From an uncultured Lutimaribacter sp. (GTDB taxonomy: Bacteria > Pseudomonadota > Alphaproteobacteria > Rhodobacterales > Rhodobacteraceae), in the NCBI GenBank assembly GCA_913061505.1, contig CAJXSO010000004.1, forward strand, positions 1-64,000: a DNA stretch of 64,000 nt, given 5' to 3'. Positions 53,121 through 61,342 of this stretch are shown piece after piece; positions within the stretch are counted from its first letter, which is position 1, and each line of letters starts with the position of its first letter. The position numbers and the translations under genes were made by a program. Below the pieces are notes generated by a model. That model saw nothing but the letters and a program-made list of their open reading frames with translations. It was not told the origin of the DNA and searched no databases.

Positions 53121-54050
53121 CTAAGCCGTGCTGGCATTTGCGTGCAATGCGGCCAGCTGTTCTTTGCAATGCGCCACCATGAATTCGGTGAACAGCTGCA
53201 CCTTTTGATCGCGGAATTTGCGGCTGGGGGTCAGGCATACCAGCTGGGTTGCCAAGGGGGGTGTATCGGCGGCCACCGGCACCAGCGCCCCGGTTCGCAA
53301 ATGATCTGACACCTCAAAAACGGGTTTCAGCACGATACCCGCCCCTGCCAGCGCCCAAGCGGTCAGCACATCGCCATCGTCGCTTTCCAGTGGGCCCGTG
53401 ATTTCAAATTTCTTGGCGCCGCTGCTGGTTTGCAATGTCCATTGAAATTCGCGCGCCCCGGGAAAGCGCAGGTTCAGGCAATCGTGGTGGTCGGCCACCA
53501 GGGCCGCCCCATCGGCTGGCATGCCGCGTTGCTGCACATAGCTGGGGGCGGCGCACAGCACCCGCGGGCAATCGGCAATCACCCGAATTTTCAGGTCGCT
53601 ATCGGCCAGTGGCCCCAGGTGAAAGGCCAGATCCAGCCCCTCGCCTGTGACATCAATGGCCCGGTCAGACAGGCGCAAGCGAATATCGATCTGCGGGTAA
53701 AGCGCCTTGAATGCGGGCACGGCCGGGGCAATGAAGCGCCGCCCAACGCCCAGGGGGGCGGCCACAAACAACGTGCCACGCGGGCTTTGGCTGGCCTCCA
53801 TCACCACTGCTTCGGCGGCATCGATCGCCTCGAGAATGCGACAGGCGCCATCGTAAAACAGCCGCCCATGTTCGGTGGGGCGCAGCGCGCGGGTTGTGCG
53901 GTTGAACAGCCGCACGCCCAGATGCTTTTCCAAATCAGCCACCCGCGCCGAGGCCACCGCGGGCGAGGTGCGCTGATCGCGGGCGGCCGCGCTCATGCTG
54001 CCCAATTCATAGACACGCACAAACATTCTGATGTTGTTTACATAGGCCAT
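53121..54050 (-). CDS. LysR-family transcriptional regulator
   Basis: 309 aa from ATG 54050. The winged helix-turn-helix is at residues ~5-62 (MFVRVYELGSMSAAARDQRT, SPAVASARVADLEKHLGVRL, FNRTTRALRPTEHG). The effector-binding domain follows with RLRLSDRAIDVTGEGLDLAF, as in the CrgA/DsdC-like group. The longer frame upstream is promoter DNA. It is divergent from puuD with 100 nt between start codons, which is the usual place for control of the neighbour, so purine-linked regulation is likely but not shown. Confidence 0.93.
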   Translation of the reverse strand: MAYVNNIRMFVRVYELGSMSAAARDQRTSPAVASARVADLEKHLGVRLFNRTTRALRPTEHGRLFYDGACRILEAIDAAEAVVMEASQSPRGTLFVAAPLGVGRRFIAPAVPAFKALYPQIDIRLRLSDRAIDVTGEGLDLAFHLGPLADSDLKIRVIADCPRVLCAAPSYVQQRGMPADGAALVADHHDCLNLRFPGAREFQWTLQTSSGAKKFEITGPLESDDGDVLTAWALAGAGIVLKPVFEVSDHLRTGALVPVAADTPPLATQLVCLTPSRKFRDQKVQLFTEFMVAHCKEQLAALHANASTA

Positions 54051-54150
54051 TATAAAGAATTCATTGAAACTGTTCCGCCTATTGGCAGGATTAACAAATA
54101 AATTGCTCCTAAGATAGCCTGTTGCGCAACACATAAAGAGGGAGAGGCCG

Positions 54151-55392
54151 ATGTATGATCTGGCTGTTATCGGCGCTTGGGCCGAATTTGCCATTCGCTG
54201 GCTGCATGTGATCACGGCCATCGCTTGGATCGGGTCGTCTTTCTATTTCATCGCGCTGGATCTGGGCCTGCACCGCGATCGCAACCTGGCCACCGGGGCC
54301 GATGGCGAGGAATGGCAGGTGCATGGTGGTGGGTTTTACCACATTCAGAAATATCTGGTCGCCCCGGCCAATATGCCCGATGGGCTGGTGTGGTTTAAAT
54401 GGGAAAGCTATGCCACCTGGCTGTCTGGCTTTGCGCTATTGGCGGTGGTCTATTATCTGGGGGCAGAATTTTACCTGATCGATCCGGCGGTGATGGATCT
54501 GTCGGTGCCCGGTGCCATTGCCATTTCGGTGGCATCGCTGGCCTTTGGCTGGCTGGCCTATAACACGCTGTGCAAGATTTTTGTCGAGGCAAACCAAACC
54601 CTGTTGATGGTGGCGCTGTTTGGGGTGCTGGTGGGCATGAGCTATTTTTACGCCAATGTGTTTTCAGGGCGCGCAGCCCTGCTGCATCTGGGGGCGTTTA
54701 CCGCAACGATCATGTCGGCAAATGTGTTCATGATCATCATCCCCAACCAGAAAATCGTTGTGGCCGATCTGATTGCCGGGCGTAAACCTGACCCGCAATT
54801 TGGCAAAATTGCCAAACAGCGCAGCACGCATAACAACTACCTGACCTTGCCGGTGATCTTTTTGATGCTGTCCAACCACTATCCACTGGCCTTTGCCAGC
54901 CAATGGAACTGGGTCATTGCCGCGCTGGTGTTTTTGATGGGCGTGACCATCCGGCATTTTTTCAACAGCCAACATGCCCGCCGCGGCACCCCTTGGTGGA
55001 CCTGGGCCGCCACCGCAATTATTTTCGTGCTGATCATGTGGCTGTCTACCGCGCCGATGTTTCAAACCGACGACCGCCACGAGGCCCACGGCCCCGCGCT
55101 GCGCTTTGCCCAGGCCCAGGGGTTTGATGCCGCGCGCGATATCGTGTTGGGCCGCTGTTCGATGTGCCATGCCGCTGAACCCGGCTGGGAGGGGCTGCAT
55201 TGGGCGCCCAAGGGCGTGGTGCTGGAAACCGATCACCAAATTGCCAGCCATGCCCGGGCCATTTATCTGCAGGCGGGTATCAGCCATGCCATGCCGCCTG
55301 CCAACCTGTCGTTTATCGAACCAGAAGAGCGCGCGCAGATCGTGGCTTGGTATCGCAACGCCACCGGGGCTGGCGCGCCAGTGGTGCAATAA
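54151..55392 (+). CDS. puuD: Urate hydroxylase PuuD (membrane urate oxidase fused to cytochrome c)
   Basis: 413 aa. The N-terminal ~300 residues form eight or so membrane helices, with His-rich loops (IRWLHVITAIAWIGSSFYFI, GGGFYHIQKYLVAP). The C-terminal ~100 residues form a cytochrome c domain with heme motif CSMCH (GRCSMCHAAEPGWEGL) and a distal Met in SHAMPPANLSFIEPEER. This fused arrangement is the known bacterial PuuD, which oxidises urate and passes electrons to the respiratory chain. GGGAGAGGCCG precedes the ATG. Later purine-catabolic genes are not adjacent. Confidence 0.94.
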   Translation: MYDLAVIGAWAEFAIRWLHVITAIAWIGSSFYFIALDLGLHRDRNLATGADGEEWQVHGGGFYHIQKYLVAPANMPDGLVWFKWESYATWLSGFALLAVVYYLGAEFYLIDPAVMDLSVPGAIAISVASLAFGWLAYNTLCKIFVEANQTLLMVALFGVLVGMSYFYANVFSGRAALLHLGAFTATIMSANVFMIIIPNQKIVVADLIAGRKPDPQFGKIAKQRSTHNNYLTLPVIFLMLSNHYPLAFASQWNWVIAALVFLMGVTIRHFFNSQHARRGTPWWTWAATAIIFVLIMWLSTAPMFQTDDRHEAHGPALRFAQAQGFDAARDIVLGRCSMCHAAEPGWEGLHWAPKGVVLETDHQIASHARAIYLQAGISHAMPPANLSFIEPEERAQIVAWYRNATGAGAPVVQ

Positions 55393-55432
55393 TTCCCTCG
55401 CCGGCGGCATGGTTTCGCGCTAAGGCCCGGGA

Positions 55433-56545
55433 ATGGACAGTGATTTCGAGATCTTTTTGGTGGCTCCACCGGGGCTAGAGCCGGTTTTGGCCGACGAGGC
55501 GCGCAGCGCAGGCTTTGCCATGCCCACGGTGCAGCCCGGTGGCGTGAGCACCCGTGGTGGCTGGCCCGAGGTATGGCGCGCCAACCTGTGCCTGCGGGGC
55601 GCCACCCGTGTTTTGGTGCGCCTGGGCGAATTCCGCGCCTTTCATCTGGCGCAGCTAGACAAACGCGCGCGCAAATTTCCTTGGGCCAATGTGCTGCGCC
55701 CCGATGTGGCGGTGCGGGTCGAGGTAAGCACCTCGAAGAAATCGAAAATCTATCATGCAGGCGCCGCGGCCCAACGGATCGAGCGGGCCATCACCGAAAC
55801 CTTGGGCGCGCCCATTGCCGCCGATGCGCCTGTGACGCTGAAACTGCGGATCGATGATAATTTGGTCACAATATCGGTGGATAGCTCGGGCGAAAGCCTG
55901 CACAAGCGCGGCCATAAACAGGCCATGGGCAAGGCCCCCATGCGCGAAACGCTGGCTGCGTTGTTTTTGCGGCAATTGGGCTATACCGGCACCCAAGCGG
56001 TGGTTGACCCGATGTGTGGCTCGGGCACGTTTCCGATCGAGGCGGCAGAACAGGCGCTGGGCCTATACCCCGGCCGCGCGCGTGGCTTTGCGTTTCAGCA
56101 TTTGGCAGGGTTTGATGCGGTGGCATGGCAGGCGTTGTTGGCCGGGGCGCCGCAGCCGCAGCCGCAGCCACAGCCGCGGTTTTTTGGCTTTGACCGCGAT
56201 GCAGGCGCGGTGCGTATGGCCAGCGACAACGCCCAGCGCGCCGGTGTGGCGGGTAGCACCCGCTTTGCCTGCCAGCCGCTTAGCGCGCTTGTGCCCCCGC
56301 CCGGCGTGGCGCCCGGCATCGTGGTGATCAACCCGCCCTATGGCGACAGGATCGGCAATAAAAAGCTGCTTTTTGGCCTTTATGGCGCCATGGGCACGGT
56401 GCTGGGGCAGCAATTTGCGGGCTGGCGTGTGGGCATCATTACCACCGATGGCGGGCTGGCGCGCGCCACTGGCCTCGATTTGCAGGCCGGCCCGCCCGTG
56501 CCCCATGGCGGGCTGAAAGTGCGCCTTTACCAAACCGATTTATAG
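55433..56545 (+). CDS. THUMP-domain class I SAM-dependent RNA methyltransferase
   Basis: 370 aa. The N-terminal part is a THUMP RNA-binding domain (LVAPPGLEPVLADEARSAGF start; RIDDNLVTISVDSSGESLHKRG end). The methyltransferase domain has motif I DPMCGSGTFPIEAAEQA near residue 200, a FGFDRDAGAVRMASDNAQ segment, and the NPPYGDR motif IV near 300, which marks N2-guanine methylation. It is the RlmL/RlmKL-N-terminal or Trm-like family, acting on 23S rRNA or tRNA. It starts 40 nt after puuD and may be co-transcribed. Confidence 0.92.
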   Translation: MDSDFEIFLVAPPGLEPVLADEARSAGFAMPTVQPGGVSTRGGWPEVWRANLCLRGATRVLVRLGEFRAFHLAQLDKRARKFPWANVLRPDVAVRVEVSTSKKSKIYHAGAAAQRIERAITETLGAPIAADAPVTLKLRIDDNLVTISVDSSGESLHKRGHKQAMGKAPMRETLAALFLRQLGYTGTQAVVDPMCGSGTFPIEAAEQALGLYPGRARGFAFQHLAGFDAVAWQALLAGAPQPQPQPQPRFFGFDRDAGAVRMASDNAQRAGVAGSTRFACQPLSALVPPPGVAPGIVVINPPYGDRIGNKKLLFGLYGAMGTVLGQQFAGWRVGIITTDGGLARATGLDLQAGPPVPHGGLKVRLYQTDL

Positions 56546-56606
56546 CCCCCCGCCAGCCGACGAAGCTGGTGGCAGAATCGCCCGATCTTATGCTAGCTGT
56601 TGTGGT

Positions 56607-58502
56607 ATGAATACTGCAGCCCCCAATATACGCCCCATCATTCGCCAGCTAGACGAGGCTGCCATCAACCGCATCGCTGCGGGCGAGGTGGTTGAACGGC
56701 CGGCATCGGCAGTGAAAGAGCTGGTGGAAAACGCCATCGATGCGGGTGCCACGCGGGTGGATGTTACCATCAGCGATGGTGGCAAAACCCTGATCCGCGT
56801 GGTGGATGACGGCTGTGGCATGACCGAGGCCGAATTGCCGCTGGCCCTGTCGCGCCATGCCACATCGAAAATTGATGGCAGCGATTTGCTGAATATCTCG
56901 ACCTTTGGCTTTCGCGGCGAGGCACTGCCCAGCCTGGGGGCAGTGGGGCGTTTGACCATCACCAGCCGGGCGGCGGGGCATGAGGCGGCGCAAATCACGG
57001 TGGCCGGCGGCCAGCTTGGCCCGGTGAAACCTGCAGGCCTAAGCGGTGGCACGGTGGTTGAACTGCGCGATCTGTTTTACGCCACGCCCGCGCGGCTGAA
57101 ATTCATGCGCACCGATCGCGCCGAAACACAGGCTGTGACCGATACGATCAAGCGCCTTGCCATGGCCGAGCCCTTTATCGGCTTTACTCTGACCGAGGCC
57201 AGCGATGGCGCCAGCCGCCAGCTGTTTCGCGCCGATGCCGAAAGCGGCGATTTGTTCGATGCCTTGCACGGCCGGCTATCGCAGGTTTTGGGCCATGATT
57301 TTGCCGAAAACGCCCTGCCAATCGATGCCACCCGCGATGGCATGCATTTGCGCGGCTATGCGGCGCTGCCCACCTATTCGCGGGGGGCGGCGGTGGCGCA
57401 GTTCTTGTTCGTCAATGGCCGGCCTGTGCGCGATAAGATGCTGTTGGGCGCCTTGCGTGCGGCCTATTTCGATTTTCTCAGCCGCGATCGCCACCCGGTT
57501 GCGGCCTTGTTTGTGGATTGCGATCCGCAATTGGTGGATGTCAACGTGCACCCGGCCAAATCCGAGGTGCGCTTTCGCGATCCGGGGCTGGTGCGCGGGC
57601 TGATTATCAGCGCGCTGCGCCATGCCCTGGCCGAGGCGGGGCATCGCGCCTCGAGCACCGTGGCGGGGGCCACTTTGGGTGCCATGCGCCCCGAATCTGG
57701 CCAGGCCCCAAACAGCCCCGCGCGCGTCTACCAGATGGATCGCCCGGCGCCCGGTGCCCTGCGCCATGCCTACAGCGCCCAGGCCCCGCATCAGGTTGCC
57801 GCGCCACAGCAGCCTGGTTTTGCCGAAACCATGGGCGCCTATAGCGCGCGGGTTGAAACCGACAGCGCAGCAGCCGCAGGCACCCCCGATATGGCCCCCG
57901 ATGGGGCGACTGTGGGCGAGGGCCTGCCACTGGGGGCTGCGCGCGCGCAGGTGCATGAAAACTATATTATTGCACAAACGGCCACAGGCATTGTGATTGT
58001 CGATCAGCATGCCGCGCACGAGCGTTTGGTCTATGAAAAGCTAAAACGCCAGATGGCTGAAAATGGTGTGGCCAGCCAGGCGCTGTTGATACCTGAAATT
58101 GTTGAATTGCAGGCGCCCGATTGTGCCAGCCTGCTGGATATTGCCCCGCAGCTGGAAAGGCTGGGCTTGCATATCGAACCCTTTGGTGCGGGCGCCATTG
58201 CCGTGCGTGAAACACCCGCCTTGCTGGGCCAGGTCAACGCCCGGGCCATGGTGATGGATATTCTCGACGAGCTGGCCGATCAGGGCGACAGTATAACTGT
58301 GCAAGCGCGGCTAGAGGCGATACTAAGCCGCGTGGCGTGCCACGGCTCTATCCGCTCGGGGCGGCGGATGCGGGCCGAAGAAATGAACGCGCTTTTGCGG
58401 GAAATGGAGCAAACGCCGCATTCAGGCCAATGCAACCATGGCCGCCCCACCTATGTCGAGCTGCGGCTCAGCGATATTGAAAGGCTGTTTGGGCGCACAT
58501 GA
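56607..58502 (+). CDS. mutL: DNA mismatch repair protein MutL
   Basis: 631 aa. The GHKL ATPase is intact: RIAAGEVVERPASAVKELVE, NAIDAGATRVDV with the catalytic Asp/Glu region, DDGCGM, and FGFRGEALPSLGAVGRL. A long Ala/Pro linker (~residues 355-440) leads to the MutL C-terminal dimerisation domain (ARAQVHENYIIAQTATGIVI, DQHAAHERL). The late CNHGRPTYVEL motif indicates an endonuclease-type MutL, as do the DQHAAHE residues. It works with MutS in mismatch correction. Its stop overlaps the rmuC start (ATGA). Confidence 0.96.
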   Translation: MNTAAPNIRPIIRQLDEAAINRIAAGEVVERPASAVKELVENAIDAGATRVDVTISDGGKTLIRVVDDGCGMTEAELPLALSRHATSKIDGSDLLNISTFGFRGEALPSLGAVGRLTITSRAAGHEAAQITVAGGQLGPVKPAGLSGGTVVELRDLFYATPARLKFMRTDRAETQAVTDTIKRLAMAEPFIGFTLTEASDGASRQLFRADAESGDLFDALHGRLSQVLGHDFAENALPIDATRDGMHLRGYAALPTYSRGAAVAQFLFVNGRPVRDKMLLGALRAAYFDFLSRDRHPVAALFVDCDPQLVDVNVHPAKSEVRFRDPGLVRGLIISALRHALAEAGHRASSTVAGATLGAMRPESGQAPNSPARVYQMDRPAPGALRHAYSAQAPHQVAAPQQPGFAETMGAYSARVETDSAAAAGTPDMAPDGATVGEGLPLGAARAQVHENYIIAQTATGIVIVDQHAAHERLVYEKLKRQMAENGVASQALLIPEIVELQAPDCASLLDIAPQLERLGLHIEPFGAGAIAVRETPALLGQVNARAMVMDILDELADQGDSITVQARLEAILSRVACHGSIRSGRRMRAEEMNALLREMEQTPHSGQCNHGRPTYVELRLSDIERLFGRT

Positions 58503-59674
58503 TACAGATTGGCACGCATGAGATTTCCTTTGACGACCCGCTGTTTTTGCTGGCGCTTGTCGGGCTATGCGTGCTGGCGCTGATTTTGGTGCTTTTGGTT
58601 ATGGCGGTGCGCGCAGCCGGGCGCAGCGCGCAGATGGCTGCGCCTTTGGCCGCGCAATTGGGGCAATTGGGCCAGCGGGTGCAATCGCTGTCGGATGGCC
58701 AGCAGCAATTGGCCGGCGGGCTGACGCATGTTTCAGATGCGCAGGCGGCGGCGCAAACCCATATGCTGCAGTTGATGGAGCGGCGGTTGGCGCAGGTCAG
58801 CGAAGCGATGACAGAAAACCTGCAAGGCTCGGCCCGGCGCACGGCGCATTCGCTGGGTGAATTGCAGCAGCGTTTGCAGGTGATCGACAAGGCGCAGGAA
58901 AATATCACCAAACTGTCGGGCGATGTGCTGTCGTTGCAAGATATCTTGTCAAACAAACAAACGCGCGGCGCCTTTGGTGAAATTCAGCTGCGCGATATCG
59001 TGGGCAAGGCCCTGCCCAGCGATAGTTTCACCTGGCAGGCCACGCTGTCGAACGGGCGGCGCGCCGATTGTTTGATCCATCTGCCAAACCCGCCCGGCCC
59101 TATTGTGATCGACAGCAAATTCCCGCTTGAACCCTACGAGGCGCTGGTGAATGCCCAAACGCCCGAGCAACTGACCCGCGCGGCGCAATTGATGCGGCAG
59201 GCGGTGCGCAGCCATATCAAGGCGATATCTGAGAAATATATCCTTGATGGGGAAACCGCCGATGGGGCGCTGATGTTTCTACCATCCGAGGCGGTTTATG
59301 CCGAATTGCACGCGCGTTTTCCCGAATTGGTGCGCGAGGGTTTTGCCGCCCGGGTGTGGATTGTCTCGCCCACCACCTGCATGGCCACGCTGAACACCAT
59401 GCGCGCCATTTTGAAAGATGCGCGCATGCGCGAACAGGCCGGCGCCATTCGCCGCGAATTGGGGCTGCTGTTTGGCGATGTAGAAAGGCTGGGCACGCGG
59501 GTGGAAAACCTCGACAGGCATTTTTCGCAGGCGGCCAAGGATATTTCTGAAATCAAGATCAGCGCCGACAAAGCCGGGCGCCGGGCGCGGCGGCTGGATA
59601 ATTTCGATTTCGAGGAACTGGCCCCCGAAACCGACCCTGCCGTTGTGCCGATCGAGGCGCCAAAGCCGCAATAG
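58499..59674 (+). CDS. rmuC: DNA recombination protein RmuC
   Basis: 391 aa from the ATG that overlaps the mutL stop. An N-terminal membrane helix (LFLLALVGLCVLALILVLLV, residues ~18-38) is followed by a coiled coil to ~residue 150. The RmuC core contains KQTRGAFGEIQLRDIV, VIDSKFPLEPYEALV, and LMFLPSEAVYAELHARFPEL. It is a nuclease-like protein that limits DNA inversions at replication forks. The C terminus (~50 residues) is acidic and variable. It ends 3 nt before the stop of the convergent prephenate dehydratase gene. Confidence 0.95.
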   Translation: MIQIGTHEISFDDPLFLLALVGLCVLALILVLLVMAVRAAGRSAQMAAPLAAQLGQLGQRVQSLSDGQQQLAGGLTHVSDAQAAAQTHMLQLMERRLAQVSEAMTENLQGSARRTAHSLGELQQRLQVIDKAQENITKLSGDVLSLQDILSNKQTRGAFGEIQLRDIVGKALPSDSFTWQATLSNGRRADCLIHLPNPPGPIVIDSKFPLEPYEALVNAQTPEQLTRAAQLMRQAVRSHIKAISEKYILDGETADGALMFLPSEAVYAELHARFPELVREGFAARVWIVSPTTCMATLNTMRAILKDARMREQAGAIRRELGLLFGDVERLGTRVENLDRHFSQAAKDISEIKISADKAGRRARRLDNFDFEELAPETDPAVVPIEAPKPQ

Positions 59675-59677
59675 CGC

Positions 59678-60514
59678 CTAAAACCGCCGTGGATCGGCGG
59701 GGTAGGTGCCCAAAATCTTCATCTCGGATGTGAAATAGCCCAGCTCGTCTAGCGCCAGCTGCACGTTGGCATCATCGGGGTGGCCCTCGATATCGGCGTA
59801 AAACTGCGTGGCGGTGAACGAGCCGCCCACCATATAGCTTTCCAGCTTTGTCATGTTCACGCCATTGGTGGCAAACCCGCCCATCGCCTTGTAAAGCGCG
59901 GCTGGAATGTTGCGCACCTGAAAGACGAATGTGGTCATCATATGGTCCGAGCGGCGGGTGCTGTTCATCTGCGGTGCCATCAGCAAAAACCGGGTGGTGT
60001 TATGGCCGTGGTCTTCGATATCGCGGGCCAACACATCAAGCCCATAGATCTGCGCGGCCAATTCCGACGCCAAAACACCCTCGCCCTTGGTGCGGTGCTG
60101 GGCCAGCTCTTCGGCGGCGCCAGCGCTGTCGGCGGCGGCTTCGGCGCTAATGCCATGGGCCTTGAGAAATGTTTTGGCTTGCGGAATCAGCACCAGATGC
60201 GCGCGCACCTTGGCAATATCGGCCAGCGTGCTGCCGGGCAGGCCCATCAGGGCGATGCGCACGCGCACGAAAACCTCGTCGATGATGTAAAGCCCCGATT
60301 GCGGCAACAGGCGGTGAATATCGGCCACCCGCCCATAGGTAGAATTTTCAACCGGCAGCATCGCCATATCGGCCCGGCCATCGCGCACGGCATCGATGAC
60401 CTCTTCGAATGTATCGCAGGGCAGCGGCTGCATATCGGGGCGCGACAGGGCGCAGGCCTCGTGGCCATAGGCACCCAAAACCCCCTGAAAAGCGATGCAA
60501 TTGGTCTTTGTCAT
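59678..60514 (-). CDS. pheA: Prephenate dehydratase
   Basis: 278 aa from ATG 60514 (MTKTNCIAFQGVLGAYGHEA). The PDT domain has ADMAMLPVENSTYGRVADIH near residue 50 and the catalytic TTRFLLMAP near 190. The ACT domain follows, with LESYMVGGSFTATQFYADIEG where most enzymes have the ESRP motif, and so Phe feedback may be altered. There is no chorismate-mutase part, as is usual in this group. It converts prephenate to phenylpyruvate. It is divergent from the cytochrome gene with 117 nt between. Confidence 0.96.
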   Translation of the reverse strand: MTKTNCIAFQGVLGAYGHEACALSRPDMQPLPCDTFEEVIDAVRDGRADMAMLPVENSTYGRVADIHRLLPQSGLYIIDEVFVRVRIALMGLPGSTLADIAKVRAHLVLIPQAKTFLKAHGISAEAAADSAGAAEELAQHRTKGEGVLASELAAQIYGLDVLARDIEDHGHNTTRFLLMAPQMNSTRRSDHMMTTFVFQVRNIPAALYKAMGGFATNGVNMTKLESYMVGGSFTATQFYADIEGHPDDANVQLALDELGYFTSEMKILGTYPADPRRF

Positions 60515-60631
60515 GTCAAATCCATCGAAAAATGGCCCAAATGGGCGTTTGGTCGCGGTAAGTATACCTTGCGCCGGGCAAGGGGAAGCATATAGATACC
60601 CGGCGACAGACACGAACAAAACGGGCGAACC

Positions 60632-61156
60632 ATGTTTGACACGATGACCATTACCAAAGCTGGCGGCGCGCTATGTGGTGCCTTGCTTGTGTTTCTGCTG
60701 GGCAATTGGGCTGCTGAAAGCCTGTACCATGTTGGCACTGCCGGGCATGGCGATGAAGAACATGCCGCAGGCTATGTGATCGAGGTAGAAACCGGCGGCG
60801 GCGAAGCCGAAGAAGAAGTGGTTGTTGATGTGGCAGCCATTTTGGCCGCAGGCGATGTTGCCAGCGGTGCGAAAGTCTTTTCGAAATGCAAAGCCTGCCA
60901 CAAGCTGGAAAAAGGCGCCAACGCAACTGGCCCCTACCTGTATGGCGTTGTGGGCCGTGCGGTTGATACAGCCGAGGGCTATGGCTACTCGGGCGCGCTG
61001 GAACAAGCGGCCGATGTTTGGACGCCTGAAAACCTCTATGCCTTCTTGGAAAACCCGCGCGGCTATGCCCCCGGCAACAAAATGTCGTTCTCGGGCCTGA
61101 AAAAGCCTGAAGACCGCGCCGACCTGATCGCGTATCTGGATAGCCTGGATAACTAA
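60632..61156 (+). CDS. Membrane-anchored cytochrome c (CycM/c-y type)
   Basis: 174 aa. An uncleaved N-terminal helix (GALCGALLVFLLGNWAAESL) anchors a periplasmic domain. An acidic linker of ~35 residues (GGGEAEEEVVVDVA) precedes the class I cytochrome c fold with heme motif KCKACHKLEKG near residue 87 and axial Met in GNKMSFSGLKKPEDRADLI. This matches c-y/c552 proteins, which carry electrons from bc1 to cytochrome oxidase. It ends at a good terminator. Family assignment is strong; the gene name cycM is common but is left out here. Confidence 0.94.
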   Translation: MFDTMTITKAGGALCGALLVFLLGNWAAESLYHVGTAGHGDEEHAAGYVIEVETGGGEAEEEVVVDVAAILAAGDVASGAKVFSKCKACHKLEKGANATGPYLYGVVGRAVDTAEGYGYSGALEQAADVWTPENLYAFLENPRGYAPGNKMSFSGLKKPEDRADLIAYLDSLDN

Positions 61157-61199
61157 GACCAGCACATGGCGCGCCCGTGCGGCGGTGCCTGCTTTCATA

Positions 61200-61226
61200 G
61201 GCCGTGCCCCCGGGTGCGGCCTTTTT
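61200..61226 (+). terminator. Terminator after the cytochrome c gene
   Basis: GGCCGTGCCC and GGGTGCGGCC form a near-perfect hairpin followed by TTTTTGC, 44 nt after the stop codon. Confidence 0.8.
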
Positions 61227-61342
61227 GCTATGCGGCCCTTTTCGTGCTGATCACGTTTTCTTAGATTGAACGTGGCCCCGTGCGGCAATTACGTTAAGTC
61301 TGACGCATCAGAAGAAAAACACGCAGCAGCAGGAGTGACAGC

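Noticed and set aside
52749-53182. C-terminal extension of the Hint-domain frame to 53182
   Set aside because: It runs antisense through a well-formed small gene and lacks family residues; the real end is in the shifted frame.
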